From contig NZ_KB898646.1 of the NCBI RefSeq assembly GCF_000377665.1, positions 884,581 through 948,580 on the forward strand: a stretch of DNA of 64,000 bases, read 5' to 3'. The DNA comes from Vreelandella zhanjiangensis DSM 21076. Lineage in GTDB: Bacteria > Pseudomonadota > Gammaproteobacteria > Pseudomonadales > Halomonadaceae. Positions 1 to 8,488 of the stretch are shown here, piece after piece. The notes under the pieces were generated by a model that was given only the letters and a program-made list of their open reading frames with translations, ran no database searches and had not been told where the DNA came from. Made by a program: the position numbers and the translations under genes. The stretch's first letter is position 1. Every line of letters begins with the position of its first letter.

Positions 1-638
1 ATTCGCCTCAGCGTGCGGGGCTTATTCATCTGTTTTTCGCTGCGCGCAGCCCGCACATTGTCCCTGGGGTCGAGAATGCCAGCGCCTTTAACCAAGTGGC
101 GTTAATCGGCGAGCATCCGCTATTTGAACGCTTACAAAAAGCCGCCCAGCGGGCCGGCATTCAGTTAACTGATACTGCTAACGAAAACACCGAGCTGTGC
201 CTTATTGCATCGACAAGCCATGCGGAGCAACCACTCCATATTACTACCATTACCCTGACCGAAATTGGCAATCAAGGTGACATCAACACCGCGTTAAGCC
301 TGGTCATTCCCCAAAGTGGTGATTTGATTGAGCTGGTCAATCTAGGCGCTGAGCCGCTTACTCAGCAACGCGCTGCGCTTACGCTCAAAGCCCTTAGGGC
401 AAACGTAGTGGTCAGCCAGAAGCGTAGCTTACTCAACACACTGTACGAAGCGACTCAGCAGGCCCCAGCCAGCGAAAAACGCTCAGCCCTTGAACAGGCA
501 AGCATCGGCATTGCACAGCAGGGCTTTTGCTACCGCGAAAGCGATATCGATTTACTCGCGGTAGAGGCGCTGGGCTACCCGCGCCACTTAGGTGGGCCGC
601 ACCGCCAGGCAGCGCTCTCAACGGCTAAGGACGTATAA
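1..638 (+). CDS. FadJ-like 3-hydroxyacyl-CoA dehydrogenase region, 5' truncated
   Basis: The reading frame is open from base 3, so the gene begins left of the window and only about 210 C-terminal residues are seen. The first visible residues (AGLIHLFFAAR, then PGVENA) resemble the linker that joins the enoyl-CoA hydratase and 3-hydroxyacyl-CoA dehydrogenase halves of FadB/FadJ-type multifunctional proteins. The end (SDIDLLAVEALGYPRHLGGP) resembles the C-terminal dehydrogenase domain of that family. Between them the NAD-binding Rossmann part is much shorter than usual and no GxGxxG loop is visible, so the dehydrogenase half may be inactive. The stop lies two bases before the next gene, so it is the upstream member of the acyl-CoA operon that follows. 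Family assignment is fairly safe; activity is not. Confidence 0.7.
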   Translation, partial: SPQRAGLIHLFFAARSPHIVPGVENASAFNQVALIGEHPLFERLQKAAQRAGIQLTDTANENTELCLIASTSHAEQPLHITTITLTEIGNQGDINTALSLVIPQSGDLIELVNLGAEPLTQQRAALTLKALRANVVVSQKRSLLNTLYEATQQAPASEKRSALEQASIGIAQQGFCYRESDIDLLAVEALGYPRHLGGPHRQAALSTAKDV

Positions 639-640
639 CG

Positions 641-1834
641 ATGAATCTTACCTTTAGCCCCGAAGAGCAGGCATTTCGCGCCCAGGTTCGTCGTTTTCTA
701 GCCGATGCGTTGCCCGGTGATATCCGTGAGCGCGTGCGCCTGGGGCGTCATCTGCGAGCCGATGATCATCTACGCTGGCAGAACATTCTTAGCGCGCAGG
801 GCTGGCTAGCCGCTAATTGGCCAACGGAGCACGGCGGCCCCGGCTGGGGGCCTGTCGAGCGGCATATATTCGATGAGGAGTGTGCCGCAGCTCACGCGCC
901 GACGGTCGTGCCCTTCGGGGTTAACATGGTGGCCCCGGTTATCATGAAATTCGGCAGTCCTGAGCAGCAACAGCACTATCTGCCGCGCATTTTGAGCAAC
1001 CAGGATTGGTGGTGCCAGGGCTACTCAGAGCCAGGCGCAGGCTCTGACCTGGCGGGGTTGAATACACGCGCCGTACGCGAAGGCGATCACTACATCGTTA
1101 ACGGCCAGAAGACCTGGACCACGCTGGGCCAGCACGCCAACATGCTGTTTTGTCTGGTGCGCACCAACCCGGATGCCAAGAAACAGGCGGGCATCAGTTT
1201 TTTACTGATTGATATGCAGAGCCCAGGCATTACGGTGCGCCCGATCATTACCCTCGATGGTGCCCACGAGGTAAATGAAGTGTTTTTAGACAACGTCCGG
1301 GTGCCGGTTGAAAATCGCGTGGGTGAAGAGGGCCAGGGATGGACCTGCGCCAAGTTTCTACTTACCCATGAACGTACCGGTATTGCCGGTCTGGGCCACG
1401 CCAAGCAAGCACTGCGTCATTTGAAATCGCTGGCCAGCCGTATTGAGCATCGTGGCAAGCCTTTGCTGGCGCTACCTAGCTTTCGTTTACGGGTGGTAAA
1501 GGCGGAGCTTGAGCTCATGGCCCTTGAAGTCACCAACCTACGCGTGATTGCGGCCACCCGGGATGGCGGCGCCCCCGGCGCGGAAAGCTCGCTACTCAAG
1601 GTACGCGGGTCTGAGCTTCGCCAGGAGCTAAGCGAGCTGACTCGGCGTGCGCTTGGCCCGGCGGCGCTGCCCTTCTTTCCTGATTTTCTGCACGGCGATG
1701 CACCGTTGGATGACGCCAACGCGCAAAGCGCGTCCGCCAGCGCGCAGTATTTTAATCGCCGCAAGCTATCGATTTATGGCGGCGCCAATGAAATACAAAA
1801 AAGTATCGTCGCCAAAACCATTCTAGAAATGTAA
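641..1834 (+). CDS. acyl-CoA dehydrogenase, PimC-like large subunit
   Basis: FAD-dependent acyl-CoA dehydrogenase of 397 residues, predicted to oxidise an acyl-CoA to the 2-enoyl-CoA and pass electrons to ETF. An N-terminal helical domain is followed by the middle-domain motif YSEPGAGSDLAGLNT and the FAD/tetramer motif RRKLSIYGGANEIQ near the C terminus. The sequence resembles the large subunit of pimeloyl-CoA dehydrogenase (PimC). In the C-terminal motif Gly occupies the position where short-chain enzymes have the catalytic Glu (YEGT). It lies 2 bases after the FadJ-like gene and 10 before the second dehydrogenase subunit, which suggests a hetero-oligomer. The substrate is not known; a dicarboxylyl- or medium-chain acyl-CoA is an inference. 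Confidence 0.85.
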   Translation: MNLTFSPEEQAFRAQVRRFLADALPGDIRERVRLGRHLRADDHLRWQNILSAQGWLAANWPTEHGGPGWGPVERHIFDEECAAAHAPTVVPFGVNMVAPVIMKFGSPEQQQHYLPRILSNQDWWCQGYSEPGAGSDLAGLNTRAVREGDHYIVNGQKTWTTLGQHANMLFCLVRTNPDAKKQAGISFLLIDMQSPGITVRPIITLDGAHEVNEVFLDNVRVPVENRVGEEGQGWTCAKFLLTHERTGIAGLGHAKQALRHLKSLASRIEHRGKPLLALPSFRLRVVKAELELMALEVTNLRVIAATRDGGAPGAESSLLKVRGSELRQELSELTRRALGPAALPFFPDFLHGDAPLDDANAQSASASAQYFNRRKLSIYGGANEIQKSIVAKTILEM

Positions 1835-1844
1835 GGACGCCACC

Positions 1845-2963
1845 ATGGATTTTGCTTTGACCGACGAGCAGCGCATGCTCGAAGAGACGCTCACCCGCTT
1901 GGTGGCTGATCAGGTTTCCCCCACCCAGCGTCGCGCCATGCTGGATGCACCCCGCCAAGCGCCCTCTACGCTTTGGCGTACCTTTGCCGAGCTTGGCTTG
2001 CTGCATATGCCCTTTAGCGAAGCGGTGGGCGGTTTAGGCGGTGATGGTACGGATCTTATGATTATCATGCAGGCGCTGGGCCGTGGGCTGGTACCCGAAG
2101 CCTATGTGGCAGGCCTGGTGCTGCCGGGCCAGCTCCTCGCCTTGACCGCCAACAGCGTGCAGCAAACCCGCTGGCTGGCCCCGCTCCTTGAGGGTGAGCA
2201 TCAATTGGCGCTCGCCTGGCAAGAGCATGGTGCCCGCTACGATGCCTTTGCCGTATCTACCCAAGCTATAAAGCACAACGTTCAATGGCGGTTAACCGGC
2301 AGAAAAGATGTCGTGCTGAACCTGGAAGCCGCTGCCGCCTACTTGGTCACCGCTCGGCTGGAAAGCGGTAAGCTAGGCCTATTTATCTTGCCTGCGGGCA
2401 CTCCCGGCCTATCGCTGCACCTCTACCGCACCATGGATGACCAGGCCGCCGGCGACCTAACCCTTGATGACGTTACGCTGCCAGATGAAAACTGCCTGAG
2501 TGAAGATGTCAGTGAGGCGCTGATCGACGTGCTTGCCTTGGGCCGCGCGGCGCTATGTGCCGACGCCATTGGGGCGATGGAAGAGGCCTGCGATCAAACC
2601 CTGGCCTATTTAAAGGATCGCAAGCAATTTGGGCTGCCGCTCGCGACGTTCCAAGCGCTTCAGCACCGCATGGTCGATATGCACCTACACCTTGAGCAAT
2701 CGCGTTCCATGGCGATTTTAGCTTGCACCAGCCTGTCACTGCCCGCTGATGAGCGGGACTATAAAATAGCCGCGGCCAAGGCGTATTGTGGTGAGTCAGC
2801 ACGCTTTATTGCCGAGCAGGCGATTCAGCTCCACGGCGGTATGGGCATGACAGAAGAGTGCCATGTGGCTCACTATGCCAAGCATCTGGTCATGTTTGAT
2901 CACTATCTTGGCGATAGCGACTATCACCTTGAGACGGTCAGTGACCAGCTAAGCGTTGCTTAA
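1845..2963 (+). CDS. acyl-CoA dehydrogenase, PimD-like small subunit
   Basis: Second acyl-CoA dehydrogenase family protein, 372 residues, with the family fold visible from the N-terminal helices to AEQAIQLHGGMGMTEECHVAHY near the C terminus. The middle-domain motif (EPGAGSD in its neighbour) is degenerate here and no YEGT-type catalytic Glu is seen. It resembles the small subunit of pimeloyl-CoA dehydrogenase (PimD). Start ATG at 1845 has a GGACGCCACC leader 10 bases after the previous stop. The pairing with the preceding gene suggests an alpha2beta2 enzyme in which the two chains share active-site duties; that is an inference from other paired dehydrogenases. Confidence 0.85.
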   Translation: MDFALTDEQRMLEETLTRLVADQVSPTQRRAMLDAPRQAPSTLWRTFAELGLLHMPFSEAVGGLGGDGTDLMIIMQALGRGLVPEAYVAGLVLPGQLLALTANSVQQTRWLAPLLEGEHQLALAWQEHGARYDAFAVSTQAIKHNVQWRLTGRKDVVLNLEAAAAYLVTARLESGKLGLFILPAGTPGLSLHLYRTMDDQAAGDLTLDDVTLPDENCLSEDVSEALIDVLALGRAALCADAIGAMEEACDQTLAYLKDRKQFGLPLATFQALQHRMVDMHLHLEQSRSMAILACTSLSLPADERDYKIAAAKAYCGESARFIAEQAIQLHGGMGMTEECHVAHYAKHLVMFDHYLGDSDYHLETVSDQLSVA

Positions 2964-2973
2964 GGAGCTTTGT

Positions 2974-3753
2974 ATGCCGGATAACCCTAGTGAGTTGATT
3001 AGTCTCAGTGCGATTGAAAACGGTATCGTCGAAGTTGCCATCAACCGGCCAGATGTTCGCAATGCGCTAAATGAGCCTACCGCTCTGGCGCTTAACGAAG
3101 CACTCGCAAACGTGGCACAGGATGACCGGGTGCGCTGCGTGATTATTTACGGTTCAGGTAGTGCATTCTGCGCTGGCGCAGACCTTGCCGAGTTTGAAAA
3201 GGCGGCCTCCCAGCCGGCCAGCGAGCGGCTTGAGACACTCTTTTTACCCGCTTTGCGCACCTTGATGACGATGGAAAAACCGGTGATTGCGGCGGTCAGT
3301 GGTGCGGCAGCAGGCATTGGTGTTTCCTATGTGCTCGCCAGCGATATGGTGGTCATGGGACGTTCGGCTTACCTCAAGCTCGCCTTTATCAATATTGGCT
3401 TGATTCCCGATGGCGGCGCCTGTTGGCACTTGGTGCGCCAGCTTGGTCATGCCCAGGCTTTTGAAATGGCCGCGCTGGCAACCCCGATTACGGCTGAACG
3501 CTGCATGGCACTTGGCCTGGCCAACCGCGTTGTGGAAGATGACCAGGTGCTGGTGCAAGCCCGCGCGCTGGCGCAGGCATTGGTTGGTCAATCACCCCAA
3601 GCGTTGAGCGCAACCAAGCGTGCATTGCGGGAAGCGGCACAGCATTCGCTTGGCGATACCATGAAATTAGAGGGGGAACTGCAGGATCAGTGCAAAGCAT
3701 CCGATGATTTTCAGACGCGAGTGGCGGCCTTTCGTCAAAGCCGCCGCAAATGA
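2974..3753 (+). CDS. enoyl-CoA hydratase/isomerase, PaaG-like
   Basis: Crotonase-fold protein of 259 residues. I chose the ATG at 2974 because AAGGAG lies 6 bases upstream; an in-frame TTG at 2956 would overlap the previous gene without a site. The oxyanion-hole motif SAFCAGADLAEF is at about residues 63-74. The segment AFINIGLIPDGGACWHL (137-153) has Phe138 where hydratases carry the first catalytic Glu, but keeps the Asp of PDGG (146), as in PaaG-type isomerases, and Glu164. A delta-isomerase or mixed hydratase/isomerase role is therefore plausible. It would take the 2-enoyl-CoA made by the preceding dehydrogenase pair. Its 3' end overlaps the convergent nitronate monooxygenase by 19 bp. 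Confidence 0.85.
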   Translation: MPDNPSELISLSAIENGIVEVAINRPDVRNALNEPTALALNEALANVAQDDRVRCVIIYGSGSAFCAGADLAEFEKAASQPASERLETLFLPALRTLMTMEKPVIAAVSGAAAGIGVSYVLASDMVVMGRSAYLKLAFINIGLIPDGGACWHLVRQLGHAQAFEMAALATPITAERCMALGLANRVVEDDQVLVQARALAQALVGQSPQALSATKRALREAAQHSLGDTMKLEGELQDQCKASDDFQTRVAAFRQSRRK

Positions 3754-4700
3754 GTCAGCGCCTGCTGATAATCGCTGCGTAGCGTGGCCACTTCTTCGGC
3801 GACGCTATTAAGCGTAGTAATACTGCCCACGCCTTGCCCGGCACCCCAAATATCACGCCACGCTTTGGATTTACTGCTGCCGCCTGAACCATAGCGCATC
3901 GAGGCTTTGTCACCTTGCGGCAACGCCTCGGGGTCTAGCCCCGCTTGCTCAATACTGGCGCGCAGATAGTTACCGTGAACGCCTGTAAACAAGTTGGTAT
4001 ACACAATATCCACCGCCGCCGAATCCAGCACCATCTGCTTGTAAGCCGATGAAGCATTTGCCTCCTGGGTGGCGATAAAGCGCGTGCCCATGTATACCAA
4101 GTCCACGCCTAGCGCCTGGGCAGCGGCAATCTGCTTACCTTGAGTAATGGCGCCTGCCAGTACCAACGGGCCGTCGTAAAAGCGGCGCACCTCGTCCACA
4201 AAGGCAAACGGATTGAGCCCACCGGCATGCCCACCTGCACCATGGCAAACCAAAATAAGACCATCGACGCCGGCATCAATCGCTTTTTTGGCGTGTCGCA
4301 GCGTGGTCACATCATGAAATACCAGTCCGCCATAGGCATGCACCTGCTCCACCACCCGATTAGGAGCATGCAGGCTGGTAATCACCAGCGGCACCTTGAA
4401 CTCGGCGCACAGCGCCACGTCGTGCTCCAGTCGATCATTCGTGGGGTGTACGATCTGATTAACCGCAAAAGGTGCAGAGGGGCATTCCGGATGGCGTTTA
4501 TCATAGTCAGCCAGGGCTTGAGTGATCTGTTCGAGCCATTCCCTGAGCGTTTCAGCGGGCCGGGCATTTAGGGCCGGAAAAGCCCCGATAATGCCAGCCT
4601 GACACTGGGCAATGACCAGCTCTGGCCCAGAGACAATAAACATTGGAGAGCCGATCATCGGCAGAGTTAACGAAGCGGTTAAGCGCGTTAGCATGGGCAT
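3735..4700 (-). CDS. nitronate monooxygenase family flavoprotein
   Basis: FMN-dependent TIM-barrel protein of the nitronate monooxygenase (2-nitropropane dioxygenase) family, 321 residues. Visible family features are the N-terminal LPMIGSPMFIVSGPELVIA strand, the phosphate-binding glycine segment CHGAGGHAGG near residue 155, and AGAITQGKQIAAAQALGVD followed by YMGTRFIAT. These enzymes oxidise alkyl nitronates; some relatives act as enoyl-ACP reductase-like proteins, so the physiological role is open. It is convergent with the PaaG-like gene and lies downstream of etfBA in the same orientation, separated from etfA by a terminator hairpin. Confidence 0.85.
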   Translation of the reverse strand: MPMLTRLTASLTLPMIGSPMFIVSGPELVIAQCQAGIIGAFPALNARPAETLREWLEQITQALADYDKRHPECPSAPFAVNQIVHPTNDRLEHDVALCAEFKVPLVITSLHAPNRVVEQVHAYGGLVFHDVTTLRHAKKAIDAGVDGLILVCHGAGGHAGGLNPFAFVDEVRRFYDGPLVLAGAITQGKQIAAAQALGVDLVYMGTRFIATQEANASSAYKQMVLDSAAVDIVYTNLFTGVHGNYLRASIEQAGLDPEALPQGDKASMRYGSGGSSKSKAWRDIWGAGQGVGSITTLNSVAEEVATLRSDYQQALTHLRRL

Positions 4701-4726
4701 CTCACTGGTTATTTTTATAAGGCTTA

Positions 4727-4760
4727 GCGCAAAAAAGGCCCCTGGGGGGCCTTTTTGCGC
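4727..4760 (-). terminator. intrinsic terminator after etfA
   Basis: GCGCAAAAAAGGCCCC and GGGGGCCTTTTTGCGC form a long nearly perfect stem with a tiny loop. It begins 9 bases beyond the etfA stop and contains A and T tracts on both sides, so it can end transcription of etfBA and would separate it from the nitronate monooxygenase gene. Confidence 0.75.
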
Positions 4761-4768
4761 CTCATGGC

Positions 4769-5695
4769 TTACAACTTGCTTTCAAGCTCGGGCAGGATCT
4801 CGAACAGATCGCCTACCAGGCCGTAGTCGGCCACCTGGAAGATCGGCGCTTCGTCGTCCTTGTTGATCGCGACGATCACCTTGGAGTCCTTCATGCCCGC
4901 CAGGTGCTGAATGGCGCCGGAGATCCCTACCGCGATGTACAGATCCGGGGCGACGATTTTACCGGTTTGACCAACCTGCATATCGTTGGGCACAAAGCCT
5001 GCGTCCACCGCGGCGCGCGAGGCACCTACCGCCGCACCCAGCTTGTCGGCAATCCCGTTGAGCAGCTTGAAGTTGTCGCCGTTGCCCATGCCGCGGCCAC
5101 CGGAGATCACCACCTTGGCACCGCCGAGTTCGGGGCGGTCGGACTGCGCCAGTTCCTGTTTCACAAAGCTAGATTGGGTGTTCTCGACAACCACGTCTAC
5201 CGCTTCCACCGTGGCGCTACCGCTGTCGCCGACCGCGTCAAACGCGGTGGTGCGTACGGTCATCACCTTAAGCACATCGTCGCTTTTCACCGTGGCGATG
5301 GCGTTGCCCGCGTAGATCGAGCGCTTGAAGGTATCCGCGCTTTCCACCCCAATCACGTCAGACAGCTGGCTGACATCTTTAAGGGCGGCCAAGCGTGGCA
5401 GCACGTTTTTGCCCGTGGTGGAGGCACTGGCTAATACGTGGGTGTAGTCGCCGGCCAGCTCGACCAGCAAGGCGCCCATGGGCTCGGCGAGCTGGTGGGC
5501 ATAGACGGCGTTATCCGCCACGCGCACTTTGCTGACGCCGTCCAGCTTGGCGGCCGCGTCAGCGGCGGCTTGAACGCCCTCCCCAGCGATCAGCACATCA
5601 ATATCGCCACCGATCGCTTTGGCGGCCGCCACCACATGGGCGGTTGCGCCCGCCAACTGGCCTTCATGAAGGTCGGCAAGTACCAGAATGCTCAT
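4769..5695 (-). CDS. etfA: electron transfer flavoprotein alpha subunit
   Basis: Alpha subunit of the electron transfer flavoprotein, 308 residues, the usual size. The heterodimer takes electrons from acyl-CoA dehydrogenases and gives them to ETF-ubiquinone oxidoreductase. The N-terminal half is the alpha/beta domain; the C-terminal half carries the FAD-binding segment, with [26 protein letters not shown], then [20 protein letters not shown] and the final [20 protein letters not shown]. It follows etfB by 14 bases. Several acyl-CoA dehydrogenases in the neighbourhood are its likely partners. No ETF-QO gene is present in the window. Confidence 0.97.
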   Translation of the reverse strand: MSILVLADLHEGQLAGATAHVVAAAKAIGGDIDVLIAGEGVQAAADAAAKLDGVSKVRVADNAVYAHQLAEPMGALLVELAGDYTHVLASASTTGKNVLPRLAALKDVSQLSDVIGVESADTFKRSIYAGNAIATVKSDDVLKVMTVRTTAFDAVGDSGSATVEAVDVVVENTQSSFVKQELAQSDRPELGGAKVVISGGRGMGNGDNFKLLNGIADKLGAAVGASRAAVDAGFVPNDMQVGQTGKIVAPDLYIAVGISGAIQHLAGMKDSKVIVAINKDDEAPIFQVADYGLVGDLFEILPELESKL

Positions 5696-5709
5696 GCGTT
5701 CGACTCCTC

Positions 5710-6459
5710 TTAAAGCACCTTGGCTTCGTTTTTAAGTTTATCGATCAATTCGTCCACCGAGGCGACCTTGATGCCGCCTTTGCGCTCGGCCGGGGATTCC
5801 ACCTTGAGCAGGCTGACCTTGGACGCCACCTCAACGCCATAATCGGCAGGGGTCTTGACGTCCATGGGCTTTTTCTTGGCCTTCATGATGTCCGGAAGCT
5901 TGGCGTAGCGCGGCTCGTTCAGGCGCAGGTCGGTGGTCACAATCGCCGGGAGCGTCAGCGCAATCGTCTGCAGACCGCCGTCGATTTCACGGGTGACGTT
6001 GACCTTGTCCCCGTCGACAGCCACTTCCGAGGCAAACGTGCCTTGCGGCAGGTTGGTCAGCGCAGCGAGCATCTGGCCGGTTTGGTTGTTATCGGTATCG
6101 ATCGCCTGTTTACCCAGAATCACCAAACCGGGCTGCTCTGCATCGACAACTTTGGCCAACAGTTTGGCGACCGCCAGCGACTCGGCCCGTTCGTCGGTTT
6201 CGATATGCAGCGCACGGTCGGCGCCCAGCGCCAGTGCGGTACGCAGCTGTTCCTGAGCGGCCTTGGGGCCAATGCTGACGGCAACGACCTCCGTGGCCAC
6301 ACCCTTCTCTTTGAGGCGCACGGCTTCTTCCACGGCGATTTCGCAGAAGGGGTTCATGGCCATTTTGACGTTGGTAAGATCCACGTCGGAATGATCCGCT
6401 TTAACGCGGATCTTGACGTTGTAATCGATGACGCGTTTAACCGCGACGAGAATTTTCAT
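5710..6459 (-). CDS. etfB: electron transfer flavoprotein beta subunit
   Basis: Beta subunit of the electron transfer flavoprotein, 249 residues, matching the family length. It starts [22 protein letters not shown] and contains the AMP-binding signature region [18 protein letters not shown] and the acyl-CoA dehydrogenase recognition segment near [20 protein letters not shown]. It is the first gene of the etfBA operon. A 15-bp palindrome lies 76 bases upstream of its start. Confidence 0.97.
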   Translation of the reverse strand: MKILVAVKRVIDYNVKIRVKADHSDVDLTNVKMAMNPFCEIAVEEAVRLKEKGVATEVVAVSIGPKAAQEQLRTALALGADRALHIETDERAESLAVAKLLAKVVDAEQPGLVILGKQAIDTDNNQTGQMLAALTNLPQGTFASEVAVDGDKVNVTREIDGGLQTIALTLPAIVTTDLRLNEPRYAKLPDIMKAKKKPMDVKTPADYGVEVASKVSLLKVESPAERKGGIKVASVDELIDKLKNEAKVL

Positions 6460-6534
6460 ATGACATGCTCTCTTTGATCAGCCCTGATACGTTGAGCTAG
6501 CGGCTTGTTCAACGTTTAAAGCGCGGATGATTTA

Positions 6535-6549
6535 TTTTGCACAGCAAAA
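6535..6549. promoter_or_regulatory. palindromic operator candidate upstream of etfB
   Basis: TTTTGCACAGCAAAA is a perfect 6-3-6 inverted repeat. It has the same geometry and a closely related sequence to two palindromes in the 11.3-11.4 kb divergent promoter region, so it may be bound by the same regulator. Confidence 0.5.
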
Positions 6550-6581
6550 CATTATTTCACTTTATTAAAACACCTTAAAAA

Positions 6582-6605
6582 AACGCTCGCGATAAATCAA
6601 GCGTT
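6582..6605 (-). terminator. intrinsic terminator of the 11273-6624 operon
   Basis: On the reverse strand an 8-bp stem (AACGCTTG with CGAGCGTT, one G-T pair) and an 8-base loop is followed by a run of seven T. It begins 18 bases after the stop of the membrane-protein gene and just precedes the etfB promoter region. Confidence 0.75.
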
Positions 6606-6623
6606 CCTGCCTTTAGTGTCTGA

Positions 6624-8012
6624 TTAAAACGGCGACCATAAAAACCAGGCCGCCAATAGAGGGATACACGCTGCCAGAAACCTTCCATTCCAACGATAGC
6701 CGATGAGCGTGGCGGGCACGCCGGTAAATCTTGATAAAATCAGCATGGAAGCGGTCATTGGTGAGGACATCAGTGCCAGTGCCCAGCCCACCATTAATGA
6801 GGCGCCGATCAGGATAGGCGAAAGACCTTCAATCATTAACGGCGGCAGCAGTCCCAGCAATAATGTAACCGTTACGATGGGATTGACACCGATCTGGGCT
6901 AACCCTACGACCATGAGCATGGCTAAGACGGCGTTAAATGCTCCCCACTGGTCGAGTACGCCCAATAGAGGGGTAAGTTGCTGAACATCGACCAGACCGA
7001 CGCACAAATGCCCTAAGTAGCCTGCCGCACCCAATACCACAATTTCATTAGCACTAGGCGAAAGTAACCAGGGCAGCTGTCGATGCAGCGTACTCAACGC
7101 ACCAGGTACTCCCGCATAACCAAGACGACGACGCTGCCATGCAAGCCAGATAATCGCCGCTAGCGGCGCGCCTAGTAGCGCCGCAATGGGTAAACGCAAT
7201 TCACCCAGCCAGGCAATCGAGAAGACCAGCGTTACAATGGCCATCAATAGCCAACTGAACTGGACCATTGGCCGCAACGATGGTGATACAGGCTTAGCGT
7301 TATTGCCAGGTGGATGGGGGCCGGTCAAAAAATCGATGGCCCAGCCGACAAAAAATATCAGCGCGGCGGCCCCCAAAATATACGGCGCAAGCTCAAGCCA
7401 GGTAATTTGCGGCAGACTTGAGAGCACAACGGCAACGCCAATGCCCATTGGCGAAATCAGCGGCGCCAAAGCAAATCCACGCAACAACCCAAGCATCATG
7501 CGCCGCTGGCGTGCCTGCTGAACCCATACGCGCCCTTGCGCCGCTTCCAGGGTGTTACTCTTTTCAATCATCGATGCAAACAGATTCAGCACGCCAATAT
7601 TCAGAATAATGCCGAAGAGTGCCGAACCTAGCGATAGGATGGGGTAACGCCGACTGGGTGGCTGCAGCAGCATACTCTGCCCACAACGGCGCACTAACCG
7701 TGAACGGTAAGCAGGTAGCCTGAGCATACTAAGCGCCACCACAAAGGTCGCAAAAAACGCAAAGCGTCCTCCAGCGTCAAAAAGCAGCTGAGCGGGTGCA
7801 GGCGAGCGCCAAAGCGCCAGTAGGCTTACCCCACCGGCTACCCCGAGCAACCCTTTGGCCATCGTTGTAAGCTGACCGCCAAGGGTCAGTAGATATAGCA
7901 GTAGCGCGCCAATTCCCAATGCTTCGAACAGACGACTACCAAGTACCAGATGGATAAGCGTTGCCGAGGTTACGACTAGCAGAAAAGATACCCGCAGGCG
8001 GGCTGGGCTCAC
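6624..8012 (-). CDS. multi-pass inner membrane protein, function unknown
   Basis: 462 residues, almost entirely hydrophobic, with roughly ten to twelve predicted membrane segments and short arginine-rich loops (RQRRMM, WQRRRL). I do not recognise a family with confidence. The C-terminal part (ITVTLLLGLLPPLM-like helix with NPIVTVTLL, then SSPMTASMLILSRFTG) has the feel of transporters of the ion-transporter superfamily. The GTG start overlaps the thioesterase stop (GTGA), so translation is coupled to an acyl-CoA dehydrogenase, acyl-CoA ligase and thioesterase. Uptake or export of an acid handled by these enzymes is an inference only. Confidence 0.75.
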   Translation of the reverse strand: MSPARLRVSFLLVVTSATLIHLVLGSRLFEALGIGALLLYLLTLGGQLTTMAKGLLGVAGGVSLLALWRSPAPAQLLFDAGGRFAFFATFVVALSMLRLPAYRSRLVRRCGQSMLLQPPSRRYPILSLGSALFGIILNIGVLNLFASMIEKSNTLEAAQGRVWVQQARQRRMMLGLLRGFALAPLISPMGIGVAVVLSSLPQITWLELAPYILGAAALIFFVGWAIDFLTGPHPPGNNAKPVSPSLRPMVQFSWLLMAIVTLVFSIAWLGELRLPIAALLGAPLAAIIWLAWQRRRLGYAGVPGALSTLHRQLPWLLSPSANEIVVLGAAGYLGHLCVGLVDVQQLTPLLGVLDQWGAFNAVLAMLMVVGLAQIGVNPIVTVTLLLGLLPPLMIEGLSPILIGASLMVGWALALMSSPMTASMLILSRFTGVPATLIGYRWNGRFLAACIPLLAAWFLWSPF

Positions 8013-8488
8013 TCGTGGCCCTCCCCAGCCAGCGGGTCTGGCATCCCCTCAGGCGACTCGCTTCCGCTGCGCCGACGAAATGCGCCCTCCCCGATGGCCA
8101 CCAGGTTTCCCTGGGAATCCTTGATTTCACCGCTCGACATATACGTCTTTTGCCCACCGCCGCGTACCGTGCCTATCGCTTGGATCACTCCTTCACGGGC
8201 AGGCCCTACAAAGCTGGTGGTTAGCGAGAGCGTCATGCCGCGGCGAATATTGCCGGGTACGCTGCAGTGCAGGCCCGCAAGGCTCAAGGCGCTATCCAAC
8301 ATCGAGGCCAATACGCCACCGTGAACATTGCCGCTGCGATTAAGGTGCTGGGGCTTGATGGCAAGTTCGACCACGGCGCGCCCTTCCTGCCACTCCACTA
8401 CCTGCATTCCCAGCAGTTCGTGATACCCCATAAGCGCCTGCTGCGGCGCGTTATCGGTTGACGACTCAGCGCTGGATGAATGACTCAT
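8009..8488 (-). CDS. PaaI-family acyl-CoA thioesterase
   Basis: Hotdog-fold thioesterase of the PaaI/YdiI type, 159 residues. The core motif GNVHGGVLASMLDSALSLAG (about residues 53-72) contains the family HGG segment and the following helix with an Asp as probable catalytic acid. It hydrolyses acyl-CoAs, typically to relieve CoA trapping. Its ATG overlaps the ligase stop by 4 bases (ATGA) and its stop overlaps the membrane protein start, so it is translated as part of one operon. The C-terminal tail after RRRSGSESPE is charged and probably disordered. Confidence 0.88.
   Translation of the reverse strand: MSHSSSAESSTDNAPQQALMGYHELLGMQVVEWQEGRAVVELAIKPQHLNRSGNVHGGVLASMLDSALSLAGLHCSVPGNIRRGMTLSLTTSFVGPAREGVIQAIGTVRGGGQKTYMSSGEIKDSQGNLVAIGEGAFRRRSGSESPEGMPDPLAGEGHE

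Noticed and set aside
5644..6477. 277-residue forward frame over etfB
   Set aside because: Shadow of etfB; no ribosome site and His/Gly-rich nonsense composition.
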